NCBI GenBank assembly: GCA_040219735.1
Contig: JAVJRX010000020.1
Direction: 5' to 3' (one strand)
DNA length: 64,000 bases
Source: Coleofasciculus sp040219735
Lineage (GTDB): Bacteria; Cyanobacteriota; Cyanobacteriia; Cyanobacteriales; Coleofasciculaceae
Part shown: positions 35,370 through 43,796 of the stretch, piece by piece
Position numbering within the stretch: position 1 is the first letter of the stretch
Layout: the number at the start of each line of letters is the position of its first letter
Made by a program: the position numbers and the translations under genes
Notes under the pieces: generated by a model
The model's input: the letters and a program-made list of their open reading frames with translations, nothing else
What the model was told of the DNA's origin: nothing
The model's database searches: none

Positions 35370-35696
35370 AGATATAACCTGTAGCGTCAGTTAAAACTGG
35401 TAGTTTGCACCATTTTTAGTTAGCCCCGACAGCCGCCAAGAACTCAAGTTCTTGGCTTATAGCGCAAGTCGGTTGAAACCGACTGGAATTCTTTTGTAGT
35501 CGTCTAAAGACGACTTGAGCTTTTGGTTCCTTGGGTTTAAACCCAAGGCTGTGTTTTTTGACCCCCATTCGACGACCGTAGGGGTTTGGTTACCAAACCC
35601 CTACGGCGTGGTGAGGATGTCAATTAAACGACATAGATAGGTAGGGGTATCGCTACCCCTAAACCTATCTCAGAAGCACTTATTCCTTAGCCGCCT
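35370..35696. terminator. Three palindromes after gnd
   Basis: The gap between converging genes contains a 20-bp palindrome ccttgggttt/aaacccaagg (35529-35548), and a 14-bp-arm inverted repeat cgtaggggtttggt/accaaacccctacg (35577-35605). A smaller one, taggggta/taccccta, lies at 35642-35661. One or more probably terminate gnd and the converging gene. No gene is seen. Confidence 0.65.
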
Positions 35697-37925
35697 TTAA
35701 CGATTGACTGGCTGACCAGGTGTCCGTCCGCCTTCATCGTTACTACCACCACGGGGTGCAGAGTTACCAGGGTCTCCACCTTCTGGACCATTGCCAATCC
35801 CTTGGTTGAAGTTGCGATTCATATTACCCTGCCCTTGCTCATCGTCGTCATCGTCATCGTCATCATCGCCCATGTTGTCATCGTCAACTTCTAAGTCATC
35901 ATTGATGTCAGTATCAGTATCATCAAAATCGTTGTCACCATCAGCCGGGAAAGTTGCATTGTTATTGACACCGGCAGTATTGTCAGCTTCAAGATCAGCA
36001 TTATCTGCAACATCACCAAGTTCATCTTGAGAAAGTTGTCGCAGACCAACTAAACCTGGAAAACAGCGACTTTGTGGACCAACTAACTTATAGCCAGCAA
36101 CGACTGAGCCGCTACCGGAACCCGATCCAGCACCTGCACCTGCACCTGCGCCGCTACCAGCACCTGCGCCTGCACCTGCACCTGCACCTGCACCTGCACC
36201 ACTACCAGCACCAGCACCTACGCCCGAACCTGAGCCACTACCAGAACCAAAACCACTACCGCCACCTGTTGTAACCAAGTAGTATCGATCGCCACCTCGC
36301 GCGTGATACTTAACTTTTACCTTCGAGCGGAACTGATACTGGCTGCTGCTGTTGAAACGAGCTGATTGAGAAATTTGGTAGTTGGTCTGAGTACTACTTG
36401 CTCCGCCGTTGAAGGCTACGTAGTTAGTGTTAAACGTGTTCGCACTTGCACCTGCGCCAGCACCAGCACCTGCGCCAGCACCTGCGCCAGCACCAGCACC
36501 AGCACCTGCGCCAGCACCAGCACCTGCCCTTGCCCTTGCCGATAACCTCGTACCTGCCGAACCACTGCCATTGACAATCACGGTATCACCACCGCTAAGG
36601 GTGTAGTTTATAACTGTGCTACCGCCACTTCCAACCAAGTTGATTGTGGTGTCACCGAAAACGATATCTGTATCGAATAAAAGTGGGGAACTCGCACAAA
36701 CACCGCAAACCAAATTCACATTGTCATCATCGCTGGGATTAGAGTAGGTATACCCACCTTTAATGTCATTCTCAACATTAAAGTCACTCACTCCAGCCAC
36801 GGCGTAGAAATTAAAGCGACCCCGACTCTCTCCCTCTAGTTTATTCTCACCCTGTTCAAACGTGAACTTAACTTTATCTTTGTCGCTATCACCAAAGCTG
36901 CTAAATGCTACACCGTCTGTACCAAAGATAGAAGCGTAGCCAGCCACAGCCCCTTCATCTTTGCCCTCAATTTTGAACTTGTCTAAATCAAGGCTAGTAT
37001 CAATAATTCCTTCCTGCTTTATCTTATTGATATCATCAATAGTGATATCAACAAAACCGAGTTCTCCCTTAAATTTGAACTTTCCACCGGAAGCGTCTTC
37101 GGTTTCAATTTCAAATTTCTTGTTGGCTTCGCCGACAAAACGAAGGCTATCGCTGTCTACACCTGCTAAGGTGTAACTTCCGGCAGCTAAGTCTTCCCCT
37201 TCAAACTTGAATTTGAGTTTTTCTAGCAGCGAGACTTCAGAAACCATCACGTTACTAGAATTGCCCAAAATATAGCTAGCAGGCAGATTAATCAGCCCAC
37301 TATTTAAGTCAGCCTCAAAGTCACCAACTTGTAAATCACCGAAGGTTGCTTCAAACTCAGACTGAGACTGCTGAGATAACGTCGCCTCTACATTTGGCAA
37401 GAAAACCAGTGGTGCATCACCCATGACCGCAGGACTCACCAGAGTTCCTGACAAATCTGAGAAGGTTTGGTCAAAGGAACTCAGCTCAAAGTTGAGGACT
37501 GTATCAACCCTATTATAGGGAACGATAATACCTTGTCGTGTATAGGCTATCCCTGTCAGTTTACCTTGGAGGACGCCTGTGTCTCCAGCGTCTGGCGTAC
37601 CACTTGTATTAACATCGTCAAAACTAGCAGCGCTGGGTTCAAAGCGGGCGGTTGTGGTATTTCCATTGGTGCTTTCGATGCTTAGTTCCTGAATCCCCAC
37701 ATCAAACAGGGTGACATTCCCCCCTGCGTTCATCCCTGGAACAAAAAAGGCAGCTTGACCCCCAATTGAACCGCCTGTCACTTCAATACCGTTAGTTGTG
37801 CTTTGGCTCGTCGTTGTCGCGGTTTGAGCGTCAGCCCCTGGTGCGATAACTACCGATAAACCGCCAACTATCCCTAAACCAACCATGTAGCGTAGTGATT
37901 TGAGAATCATCTTGTTAGACTCCAT
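35697..37925 (-). CDS. Secreted protein with poly(Gly-Ala) and poly(Asp) tracts
   Basis: The 742-residue protein has a signal peptide (SLRYMVGLGIVGGLSVVIAPGADA). The N-terminal two-thirds is a beta-rich region (about 35-460) with a VCGVC cysteine pair. A first (Gly-Ala)n block of about 30 residues follows (about 463-495), then a Ser/Asn/Tyr-rich spacer with FRSKVKVKYHARGGDRYYL. A second Gly/Ser/Ala block lies at about 555-610, then a spacer with QSRCFPGLVGLRQLSQDELG. The acidic region ends in nine consecutive Asp, and the tail is Gly/Asn/Pro-rich. The GA blocks resemble silk fibroin or EBNA1 repeats. No family was recognised. A structural role in sheath or envelope is inferred. The repeats are hexanucleotide-based, so length changes keep the frame. 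Confidence 0.8.
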   Translation of the reverse strand: MESNKMILKSLRYMVGLGIVGGLSVVIAPGADAQTATTTSQSTTNGIEVTGGSIGGQAAFFVPGMNAGGNVTLFDVGIQELSIESTNGNTTTARFEPSAASFDDVNTSGTPDAGDTGVLQGKLTGIAYTRQGIIVPYNRVDTVLNFELSSFDQTFSDLSGTLVSPAVMGDAPLVFLPNVEATLSQQSQSEFEATFGDLQVGDFEADLNSGLINLPASYILGNSSNVMVSEVSLLEKLKFKFEGEDLAAGSYTLAGVDSDSLRFVGEANKKFEIETEDASGGKFKFKGELGFVDITIDDINKIKQEGIIDTSLDLDKFKIEGKDEGAVAGYASIFGTDGVAFSSFGDSDKDKVKFTFEQGENKLEGESRGRFNFYAVAGVSDFNVENDIKGGYTYSNPSDDDNVNLVCGVCASSPLLFDTDIVFGDTTINLVGSGGSTVINYTLSGGDTVIVNGSGSAGTRLSARARAGAGAGAGAGAGAGAGAGAGAGAGAGASANTFNTNYVAFNGGASSTQTNYQISQSARFNSSSQYQFRSKVKVKYHARGGDRYYLVTTGGGSGFGSGSGSGSGVGAGAGSGAGAGAGAGAGAGAGSGAGAGAGAGSGSGSGSVVAGYKLVGPQSRCFPGLVGLRQLSQDELGDVADNADLEADNTAGVNNNATFPADGDNDFDDTDTDINDDLEVDDDNMGDDDDDDDDDEQGQGNMNRNFNQGIGNGPEGGDPGNSAPRGGSNDEGGRTPGQPVNR

Positions 37926-38399
37926 CTGTAAATGAACGAAAGGAACCGAGATATGTGGTTGACTCCGAGACCTAACCCAACAGTTGGCTAGTTATGATTT
38001 AATCCTGAGCATAGTCAGATCGCGAAGTATTGATCCAGAAGAGGGGATAAAGTACCCCAAGACTGGCTTTTCACTGATGTCCGCAGCCTAAGAGGATGCA
38101 GAGTCTTGATCATTTGGTTAGCCTGTCTGAAGTTCAAGACGCCCCTTGATCCGGGGGGTTCCGTCAAAAAAGCAACTTTACAAGAACTTCATAAAAACTT
38201 CAGAAACGGAATTTTAGCGCTGTTGGGAAGTATTTAAGTGTGAGCATTTTGAATTCACTGAAAACGTCATGAGTGTGAGCATTTTCCTTGAAGTGCAAAG
38301 GAGCAAGATGCTCACACGAACTGGTAACAGTAGCAAGATTGGGATGCACCCTATCCCATTAACAGTAATCCAGCGACTGCCCCAACCTTAGATTTCGGC
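37926..38399. other. Upstream region of the poly-GA gene with repeated GTGTGAGCATTTT
   Basis: Two exact copies of agtgtgagcatttt lie at 38237-38250 and 38272-38285, 35 bp apart. An inverted partial copy, gatgctcacac, lies at 38307-38317. This could be a regulatory site or a hairpin; the inverted copy would pair with either direct copy. Nearer the gene, gaggggataaagtacccc and gatccggggggttcc are small hairpins. No gene is seen. Confidence 0.45.
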
Positions 38400-40385
38400 T
38401 TAGAACGTAAAGGTTGTACGAATTGCTCCTATGGTAATCGTGTCATTGTCATCGTTATGCAGGGGATTGAATATCACAATCACTCCAGGCGTGATGCTGA
38501 TATTGTCTGCCACTTGCCAACGATAGAAAACTTCCAAGTGAGTTGTCGTATCCGGTTGACCTCCCTCATCAAATGCATTGGGGATGCCATCGGTGGTGAA
38601 GAAACCCGGAACGTTCCTGGCTAAACCATTATCGTCGGTAATATCACTATCCGTGATTTTTGGCGGCTGACCGACATAAATAGCACCTAAATTCCCTTCA
38701 CCAAATAAGTCAGGGAAATTCAAGAACGCCATCCAGTTAAACGTCTGCACGTCTCCTGAACCGTCTTCATAGCCCGAATCAGTAAAACCTGCCCAACCGC
38801 CAACAGTAAGTTTGGGAATGACACGCCATTCCAACCCAGCACCAAAGGCGTTGGTATTAATCGGTGCCCGCAAGAATCCATTATTCACTTGCTGTAAAGC
38901 AACCCGATCATCCCCAACGCCAGTACCTAAAAAACCATTGGGTGAATAGGAATTGATGTACTGAAGGGATATATCCAGGGTATCTAAGGGTGAGACAACT
39001 AACTGTGTCCCAGCCGTAGTTGTCGTTTGATCTCCACCAAAAATCCCCCCATTCTCCGGGTCTGCTGAAAGACTGGACGAGTAAACCCCTTGTAAACTCA
39101 GACGAGTCGCAATTTGCCAGTCAAAGCCAATACCACCGCTGCCATTGCCGATATTAATGATCGGGTTGCGCTGGGCGAAGCGAGAGAGGGGACCCGAACC
39201 TGCACTTTCAATGCGGTTAACGCCTCGGAAGACGTTGACCGGGTTAACCCCTTCTGGTCCAACGATTAAGGCAAAACTACTGCCAAAGAGTTGACGATAG
39301 TTGAGGTCAGTCAGTTGTAAATCGTTATCGTTGTCTCCTTCATATCCCAGACCAACAAAGTTACCCAAGGGATCTCTAGTTGCGGCACTGGTGGTGCTAC
39401 CATTCCCAGCTTGGAAGCTGGTGAGTAAAAGACTACGGGGACTCAATTGGGTGAACAGACTCAATTGGACATTGTTAATCACATTGACATTGGTGTCATC
39501 ATCGGAAATGTCATTGCCCGCGAGTACAAACTCATCACCACTACGCCCTTGCACCCCGAGAATGGCTTGTCCAAAGATTTTAGTCGTCGTCGAGAACTGA
39601 TTATCCTCTAAAAGGGCAGTTCGACCTTCTAGGTTATCCACCCGTGCCCCTAGGGTCGCGATTTCTGCCTCAAACTCTAGCACCAACCGTCGCAACGCCT
39701 CTAAGTCCCCGGTGGGAAACTCGGAACGACCCGCAATCAACCGCTCAATTTGCTGTAAACAAGCATTCAACCCAGCGGCAAATTCATACCGGGTCATCGC
39801 CCGATTGCCACGAAACGTGCCATCTGGATATCCGGCAATACAACCATAGCGTTCCACCAGACTCCGCAGTGCTTCATAAGCCCAGTCTCCGGGAGAAACA
39901 TCTCTTAACTGAGACACGCTAGTCACTTGACCCATCGGGTCAGATTCCTCGACAGCCTCTAGGGGATCAACGAATAGGGTATCAGGAACAGTGGGATCAC
40001 TCGCCTCTTCCACTTCTGGTAAGGCTTGGGCTAAGTCTTGAACTTTGATGTCCTCAAAGGCTTCCTCGGATTCAATCAGGGAATTCCTTGGCGTAATCAT
40101 CCCTACTTCACTGGCGGCGGATACGGCGAGTTCAGTGGTGATGTCTGTTTCAGTTGTTGGGGAGACTATCTCAACCGGAGAAGTTGCTAGTTCCGTTTCA
40201 GTTGACGGAGATAGTCCTGGGTCTACTCCTGAGGTTTCCGTCAGCCGAGCCAAATCGGTCTGCTGCTGCTCTGACGATTCAACAGGCGTTGCTTGCGCGG
40301 CACAAAAGCTGGTTACCCAGCAACCCACAGTAGCAAATATCAAAGCTGATGACGCTGTTTTTGCCAAACGTCTATAAGTCGTCAT
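38400..40385 (-). CDS. SLH-domain outer-membrane porin (OprB/iron-uptake type), paralogue 1
   Basis: From ATG at 40385 the protein has 661 residues; GAGGAG lies ten bases upstream, and the frame extension to 40412 is not needed. After a signal peptide and an acidic Ser/Thr/Glu-rich linker of about 120 residues comes the S-layer homology domain (DVSPGDWAYEALRSLVERYGCIAGYPDGTFRGNRAMTRYEFAAGLNACL). A coiled coil (VLEFEAEIATLGARVDNLEGR) and an OprB-type beta-barrel ending in TIGAIRTTFTF follow. The terminal aromatic residue is the outer-membrane assembly signal. Relatives are SomA/SomB-like major porins, some implicated in iron or inorganic ion passage. Its linker is longer than in the two paralogues at 46-50 kb. 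Confidence 0.9.
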   Translation of the reverse strand: MTTYRRLAKTASSALIFATVGCWVTSFCAAQATPVESSEQQQTDLARLTETSGVDPGLSPSTETELATSPVEIVSPTTETDITTELAVSAASEVGMITPRNSLIESEEAFEDIKVQDLAQALPEVEEASDPTVPDTLFVDPLEAVEESDPMGQVTSVSQLRDVSPGDWAYEALRSLVERYGCIAGYPDGTFRGNRAMTRYEFAAGLNACLQQIERLIAGRSEFPTGDLEALRRLVLEFEAEIATLGARVDNLEGRTALLEDNQFSTTTKIFGQAILGVQGRSGDEFVLAGNDISDDDTNVNVINNVQLSLFTQLSPRSLLLTSFQAGNGSTTSAATRDPLGNFVGLGYEGDNDNDLQLTDLNYRQLFGSSFALIVGPEGVNPVNVFRGVNRIESAGSGPLSRFAQRNPIINIGNGSGGIGFDWQIATRLSLQGVYSSSLSADPENGGIFGGDQTTTTAGTQLVVSPLDTLDISLQYINSYSPNGFLGTGVGDDRVALQQVNNGFLRAPINTNAFGAGLEWRVIPKLTVGGWAGFTDSGYEDGSGDVQTFNWMAFLNFPDLFGEGNLGAIYVGQPPKITDSDITDDNGLARNVPGFFTTDGIPNAFDEGGQPDTTTHLEVFYRWQVADNISITPGVIVIFNPLHNDDNDTITIGAIRTTFTF

Positions 40386-41196
40386 GGTTTTATTACTCCT
40401 CACAAAAACCACACTCGCCCTCGATTTTAGCTAGAAATAAGAGACAACTGTCAATTAGCTCTTTATTCCTTGATCAAAGCTAAGTTTTCCTTTTGGAGAA
40501 AGGGATCAGGAAACAGGGAACAGGAAATCAGTGATTATTGGTATCTGTCGGGGTACGACATGTCGTACCCCGACTCGCGTTAAAGTCGCTGCGTCAGTTC
40601 TAATTTCTCAGCTTGATTGGCATTCGATCTCTGTTGGGCTGGATTCTTTCCCGTTAATAAAACTTAACGAAGTTCAGAACTTATCAGTCTTTGTGTAAAT
40701 AATTAAGTGGGAAAAATTAAAGTCAGGCGGCGGGGATCGCCATACTCAAGGGAGCGAGAAGCAAGCTACGTCTTATTGTCAGGGTTTGAGGACTATTTAC
40801 ACAACTTAATAAAGTTGGGTTTATTTCCACCAACTACTTATGTCAGTCTGCGGGGTATCGAACCCCTCCACTGGCACTCTTGTACCTTCCAGCCTTGAAT
40901 CACGGGGGAATCACAGGGTTTCTCGGAGGTTTCCCGATCGACTATTGATGAAAAATAATTATTAACTTAATGACGGTTGAGTTCCGGATTGGCTCAGGAT
41001 TTCTAATCTAACGATCCCCGAACCGGGGGGAATTGTCAGAATTACTTGTCATTTCGTAAACAAATGCCAACCAAATCTCAGGAATAGCGCTAAGATCGAA
41101 TTCATTTATACCCCGTCTAAGTTGAAAACTGGAGATTCTCGTCGAGAAAAACTACGGGTTTCAAGGTAGATGCGGTTTAGTTGAGGAATGCAAGGA
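40386..41196. other. Long gap with a 28-bp palindrome
   Basis: The clearest feature of 800 bases is the perfect palindrome gtcggggtacgaca/tgtcgtaccccgac at 40547-40574. Near 40852-40869 on the minus strand the sequence ggggttcgataccccgc resembles a tRNA T-arm, but no acceptor or anticodon stem is present around it. A hairpin ccccgaacc/gggg lies at 41016-41030. A 63-codon frame at 40707-40898 has no ribosome site and is not accepted. Confidence 0.55.
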
Positions 41197-41409
41197 ATGG
41201 GTGAAGCAAAACGTCGTAAAACTGCACTTGGAGACAAGTACGGTCAAGAGGCGAGACTCTTCCCCTGGCTCCCGATTACTAAAAGTCAGGGTGAGAAGTT
41301 CGTCAAACTGACGACTAAGGGCGCTTGGATTGGCATCGGCCTTCTCGTAGTCTGGTGGCTAACCGTGCGCTTTGTGGGACCGACATTTGGTTGGTGGCAA
41401 ATCGATTAG
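41197..41409 (+). CDS. DUF2839 small membrane protein
   Basis: The 70-residue protein begins MGEAKRRKTALGDKYGQEARLFPWLPITKSQ, the recognisable start of the cyanobacterial DUF2839 family. One membrane helix (GAWIGIGLLVVWWLTVRFV) and a WW ending follow. ATG at 41197 is chosen over the in-frame ATG at 41188 because GAGGA lies nine bases before it and homologues start here. The function is unknown; a basic N-terminus with one helix suggests membrane association with its N-terminus inside. Confidence 0.88.
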   Translation: MGEAKRRKTALGDKYGQEARLFPWLPITKSQGEKFVKLTTKGAWIGIGLLVVWWLTVRFVGPTFGWWQID

Positions 41410-41746
41410 CCAATTCCCACCGATGGACTAGGCGGCAATAGTATCAGATTGAGTACCGCCATTGTTGCTGCTGATACAACTGATTAGGAATTTGTATCGG
41501 ATAACTTGAGGATTGTCCCCAATGACTTGAGCTATCTAGATAGCAACTCTTCTGAAGTGGGCTAGAATCATGGAGCCAGCTCGTCCAGCTAGAATCACTC
41601 AAGTCCTAACCCTGTTAGTCAATTTGAGGAATCTGCACAACTCAGGATTTGTTCATGTTTTGCACTGACCCCTCCCAAAACAGAGTCTTAAATCCTTAAG
41701 AAAGTATAAAATCTAATATTCTAGGAAAGGTGTTTGGAGGATTAAC
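41410..41746. other. Gap upstream of DUF1815 gene
   Basis: No gene is seen. ggcggcaatagtatcag and ctgctgatac are weakly complementary around 41432-41478, and gctatctagatagc at 41532-41545 is a 14-bp palindrome. The last 60 bases (aagtataaaatctaatattc) look like a promoter and leader, followed by a good GGAGG. Confidence 0.45.
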
Positions 41747-42130
41747 GTGTTCATAAGACTTGCAGAGCAACATCGCCAATTTGTCCGAGATTTAGTTATG
41801 AATCTTCAGGCTTTGGCGATCGTGCTAGAAAACAGAGGCTATTTGGCATCTTGCTACACCTGCGGCAATCAAATGAATAGTGCCTCATTTATGGTCAGTC
41901 TGGGCGATAGTCACCTGATTCGTTTTTTGGTCTCCGATTATGGGATCACTTGGACGGAGATGCGCGACGATCGCGAACTGATGAAGCTAGAAGGGGCTGA
42001 AGCGATTAGCCAACTTCAGGACTTAGCGAATCTGGTCAAGTACCAAATTCAACCGTCTTCTGAGCTTCGTGGTACTTCAGCGCGATCGCCAATTACCTCT
42101 TTTCGCGAATCGATGGAAGTGATTGGTTGA
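41747..42130 (+). CDS. DUF1815 family protein
   Basis: The 127-residue protein has MFIRLAEQHRQFVRDLVMNLQALAIVLENRGYLASCYTCGNQMNSASFMVSLG, followed by RFLVSDYGITWTEMRDDRELMKLEGAEAI. I recognise this as the cyanobacterial DUF1815 family. GTG at 41747 is supported by GGAGG eight bases upstream. The protein is soluble, with a CYTC pair. The C-terminal 20 residues after SSELRG, encoded partly by a HIP1 site, are variable in the family. The function is unknown. Confidence 0.9.
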   Translation: MFIRLAEQHRQFVRDLVMNLQALAIVLENRGYLASCYTCGNQMNSASFMVSLGDSHLIRFLVSDYGITWTEMRDDRELMKLEGAEAISQLQDLANLVKYQIQPSSELRGTSARSPITSFRESMEVIG

Positions 42131-42285
42131 GAGTCTGAGTGTTTGGAAAATCACCGTTTCCTTGTCTCAAGGCAAGACTCCAGGTAACGCGAGGCGAGGG
42201 GTTAAATGAGATGGTAAAAAATTTAATGCCCTCTTGCCTCTGACGTTTACCGATTAATCGTTAACAACGGCTCATTACTTATACC

Positions 42286-43317
42286 TCAATCTTCGGCAAA
42301 AATATAACGATACAACTCACTCTTGTCGGGTTCTGGACTGGTTTGAGCAAACTGTACCGCATCATTGAGAACCTCTTGAATACGATGGTCGATCGCCTTG
42401 AGTTCTTCAGCGTCGGCAAGATTTTGCTCCTTCAGGTAAGCGGCTAGCTTTTTAATCGGATCGCGAGTCAGCCAAAATTCCTTTTCTTCTGATGTGCGAA
42501 GTTCATCGGGATCGGCTAGGGAGTGACCTCGGAAGCGATAGGTGAGGGCTTCAATTAAGGTAGGACCTTCACCTGCACGGGCACGAGCAACGGCTTCTTG
42601 GGCTACAGAGTGCACCGCAAGGACATCCATCCCATCGACTTCAATTCCTGGCATCCCAAAAACACTGGCTTTCTTGTAAATTTCCGGCTGGGACGTTGCC
42701 CGTTCATGTGCCATGCCAATTGCCCATTTGTTATTTTCTACAACATAAATAATCGGCAATTTCCATAAGGCTGCCATGTTCAAGCATTCAAAAAACTGAC
42801 CGTTATTGCAGGCGCCATCGCCAAAAAAGCAAGCCGTAACCTGATCGGCATTGGGATCACCCAAAGCGTCACGATGATATTTTGCCGTAAATGCTGCTCC
42901 TGTGGCAACGGGAATCCCCTCTGCAACAAAGGCAAAACCGCCGAGGAGATGATGGGGTTGTGAGAACAGATGCATCGAACCCCCACGTCCTTTTGAGCAT
43001 CCAGTGGCTTTGCCAAATAACTCTGCCATCACCTCCCGTGCTGGTACGCCTGCGCTCAGAGCATGGACATGATCGCGATAGGTGCTACATACATAATCAT
43101 AACCCTGGCGCATTGCCCGAATCACCCCCGTGGAAATAGCTTCTTGACCGTTGTAGAGGTGAACAAAGCCAAACATTTTGCCCCGGTAATACATTTCAGC
43201 GCACTTGTCCTCAAACAAGCGCCCCAAAACCATATCTTCGTAAAGCAGTAATCCTTCGTCTCTGGTAATTTGACCGTCTTGAACTTGAAACTGAGGTAAC
43301 GTCCGTTCCTGAACCAT
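42286..43317 (-). CDS. pdhA: Pyruvate dehydrogenase E1 component, alpha subunit
   Basis: PdhA with PdhB forms the thiamine-diphosphate enzyme that decarboxylates pyruvate for acetyl-CoA. The 343 residues contain YRGKMFGFVHLYNGQEA, the phosphorylation-loop-like GRGGSMHLF and the ThDP motif GDGACNNGQFFECLNMAALWKLPIIYVVENN. A second loop, YRFRGHSLADPDELR, follows. ATG at 43317 (MVQERTLPQF) is the family start; the open frame to 43368 is unsupported. pdhB and the E2/E3 genes are not in the window, as is common in cyanobacteria. Confidence 0.95.
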   Translation of the reverse strand: MVQERTLPQFQVQDGQITRDEGLLLYEDMVLGRLFEDKCAEMYYRGKMFGFVHLYNGQEAISTGVIRAMRQGYDYVCSTYRDHVHALSAGVPAREVMAELFGKATGCSKGRGGSMHLFSQPHHLLGGFAFVAEGIPVATGAAFTAKYHRDALGDPNADQVTACFFGDGACNNGQFFECLNMAALWKLPIIYVVENNKWAIGMAHERATSQPEIYKKASVFGMPGIEVDGMDVLAVHSVAQEAVARARAGEGPTLIEALTYRFRGHSLADPDELRTSEEKEFWLTRDPIKKLAAYLKEQNLADAEELKAIDHRIQEVLNDAVQFAQTSPEPDKSELYRYIFAED

Positions 43318-43796
43318 GGCGAATCGAGTATCCTTGCAGCAATTACTATACTGGTATTTTGTTCTCAAAACTCAAAACTATTTTTCAGTTAGGATGAGCG
43401 AGTATTGCTAGAATGACTACTATGTTGGGGATACTATAGGTTACTATACTTCAACGACCTCATCGTTTAAGATGGCAGGGATTGCAGGGGGCAAAGCCTG
43501 TGACGCAAGGGTTGAATAGACCAGGGAGCCGTTAGCTGGTACGGACTTCTGCTTACTTCCCTAGAGCGGACTACCGATAAACCCTTAGGTCTGGGTTCAT
43601 CTAAAAGGTGGACATCTTGCTGGCAGTGCTATCGTTGGGACTAATACAGGTTTGGCAAGTTGCCTGGGTTGATCACCATCTAAAAAACTTGCTGGTAAAC
43701 CATTAGGGATGCGGCTTTCTCCCCAACGTCAGACGATGGGGTATCCGTCGCAAAATTAGGATGAATTCAGTTGTTGCAGCGCTGGGGAAGTGAAAC
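43318..43796. other. pdhA-ftn2 divergent region, possibly structured
   Basis: No gene is seen. The segment 43470-43770 is GC-rich and has several local pairings. One is a nested hairpin at 43523-43562 (aggga...tccct enclosing ccgt...acgg); another pairs gataaaccctta with loose complements downstream. It reads like a structured leader of ftn2 or a small RNA, but no family was recognised. The 43380-43450 part is AT-rich and likely carries divergent promoters. Confidence 0.35.

Noticed and set aside
35791..36274. Plus-strand frames rich in Ser and His/Leu opposite the poly-GA gene
   Set aside because: They are antisense translations of the GA and GAT repeats, not genes.
40848..40900. tRNA-like T-arm on the minus strand (ggggttcgatacccc)
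   Set aside because: No acceptor stem, D-arm or anticodon arm can be folded around it, so a tRNA gene is not supported; at most a fragment.
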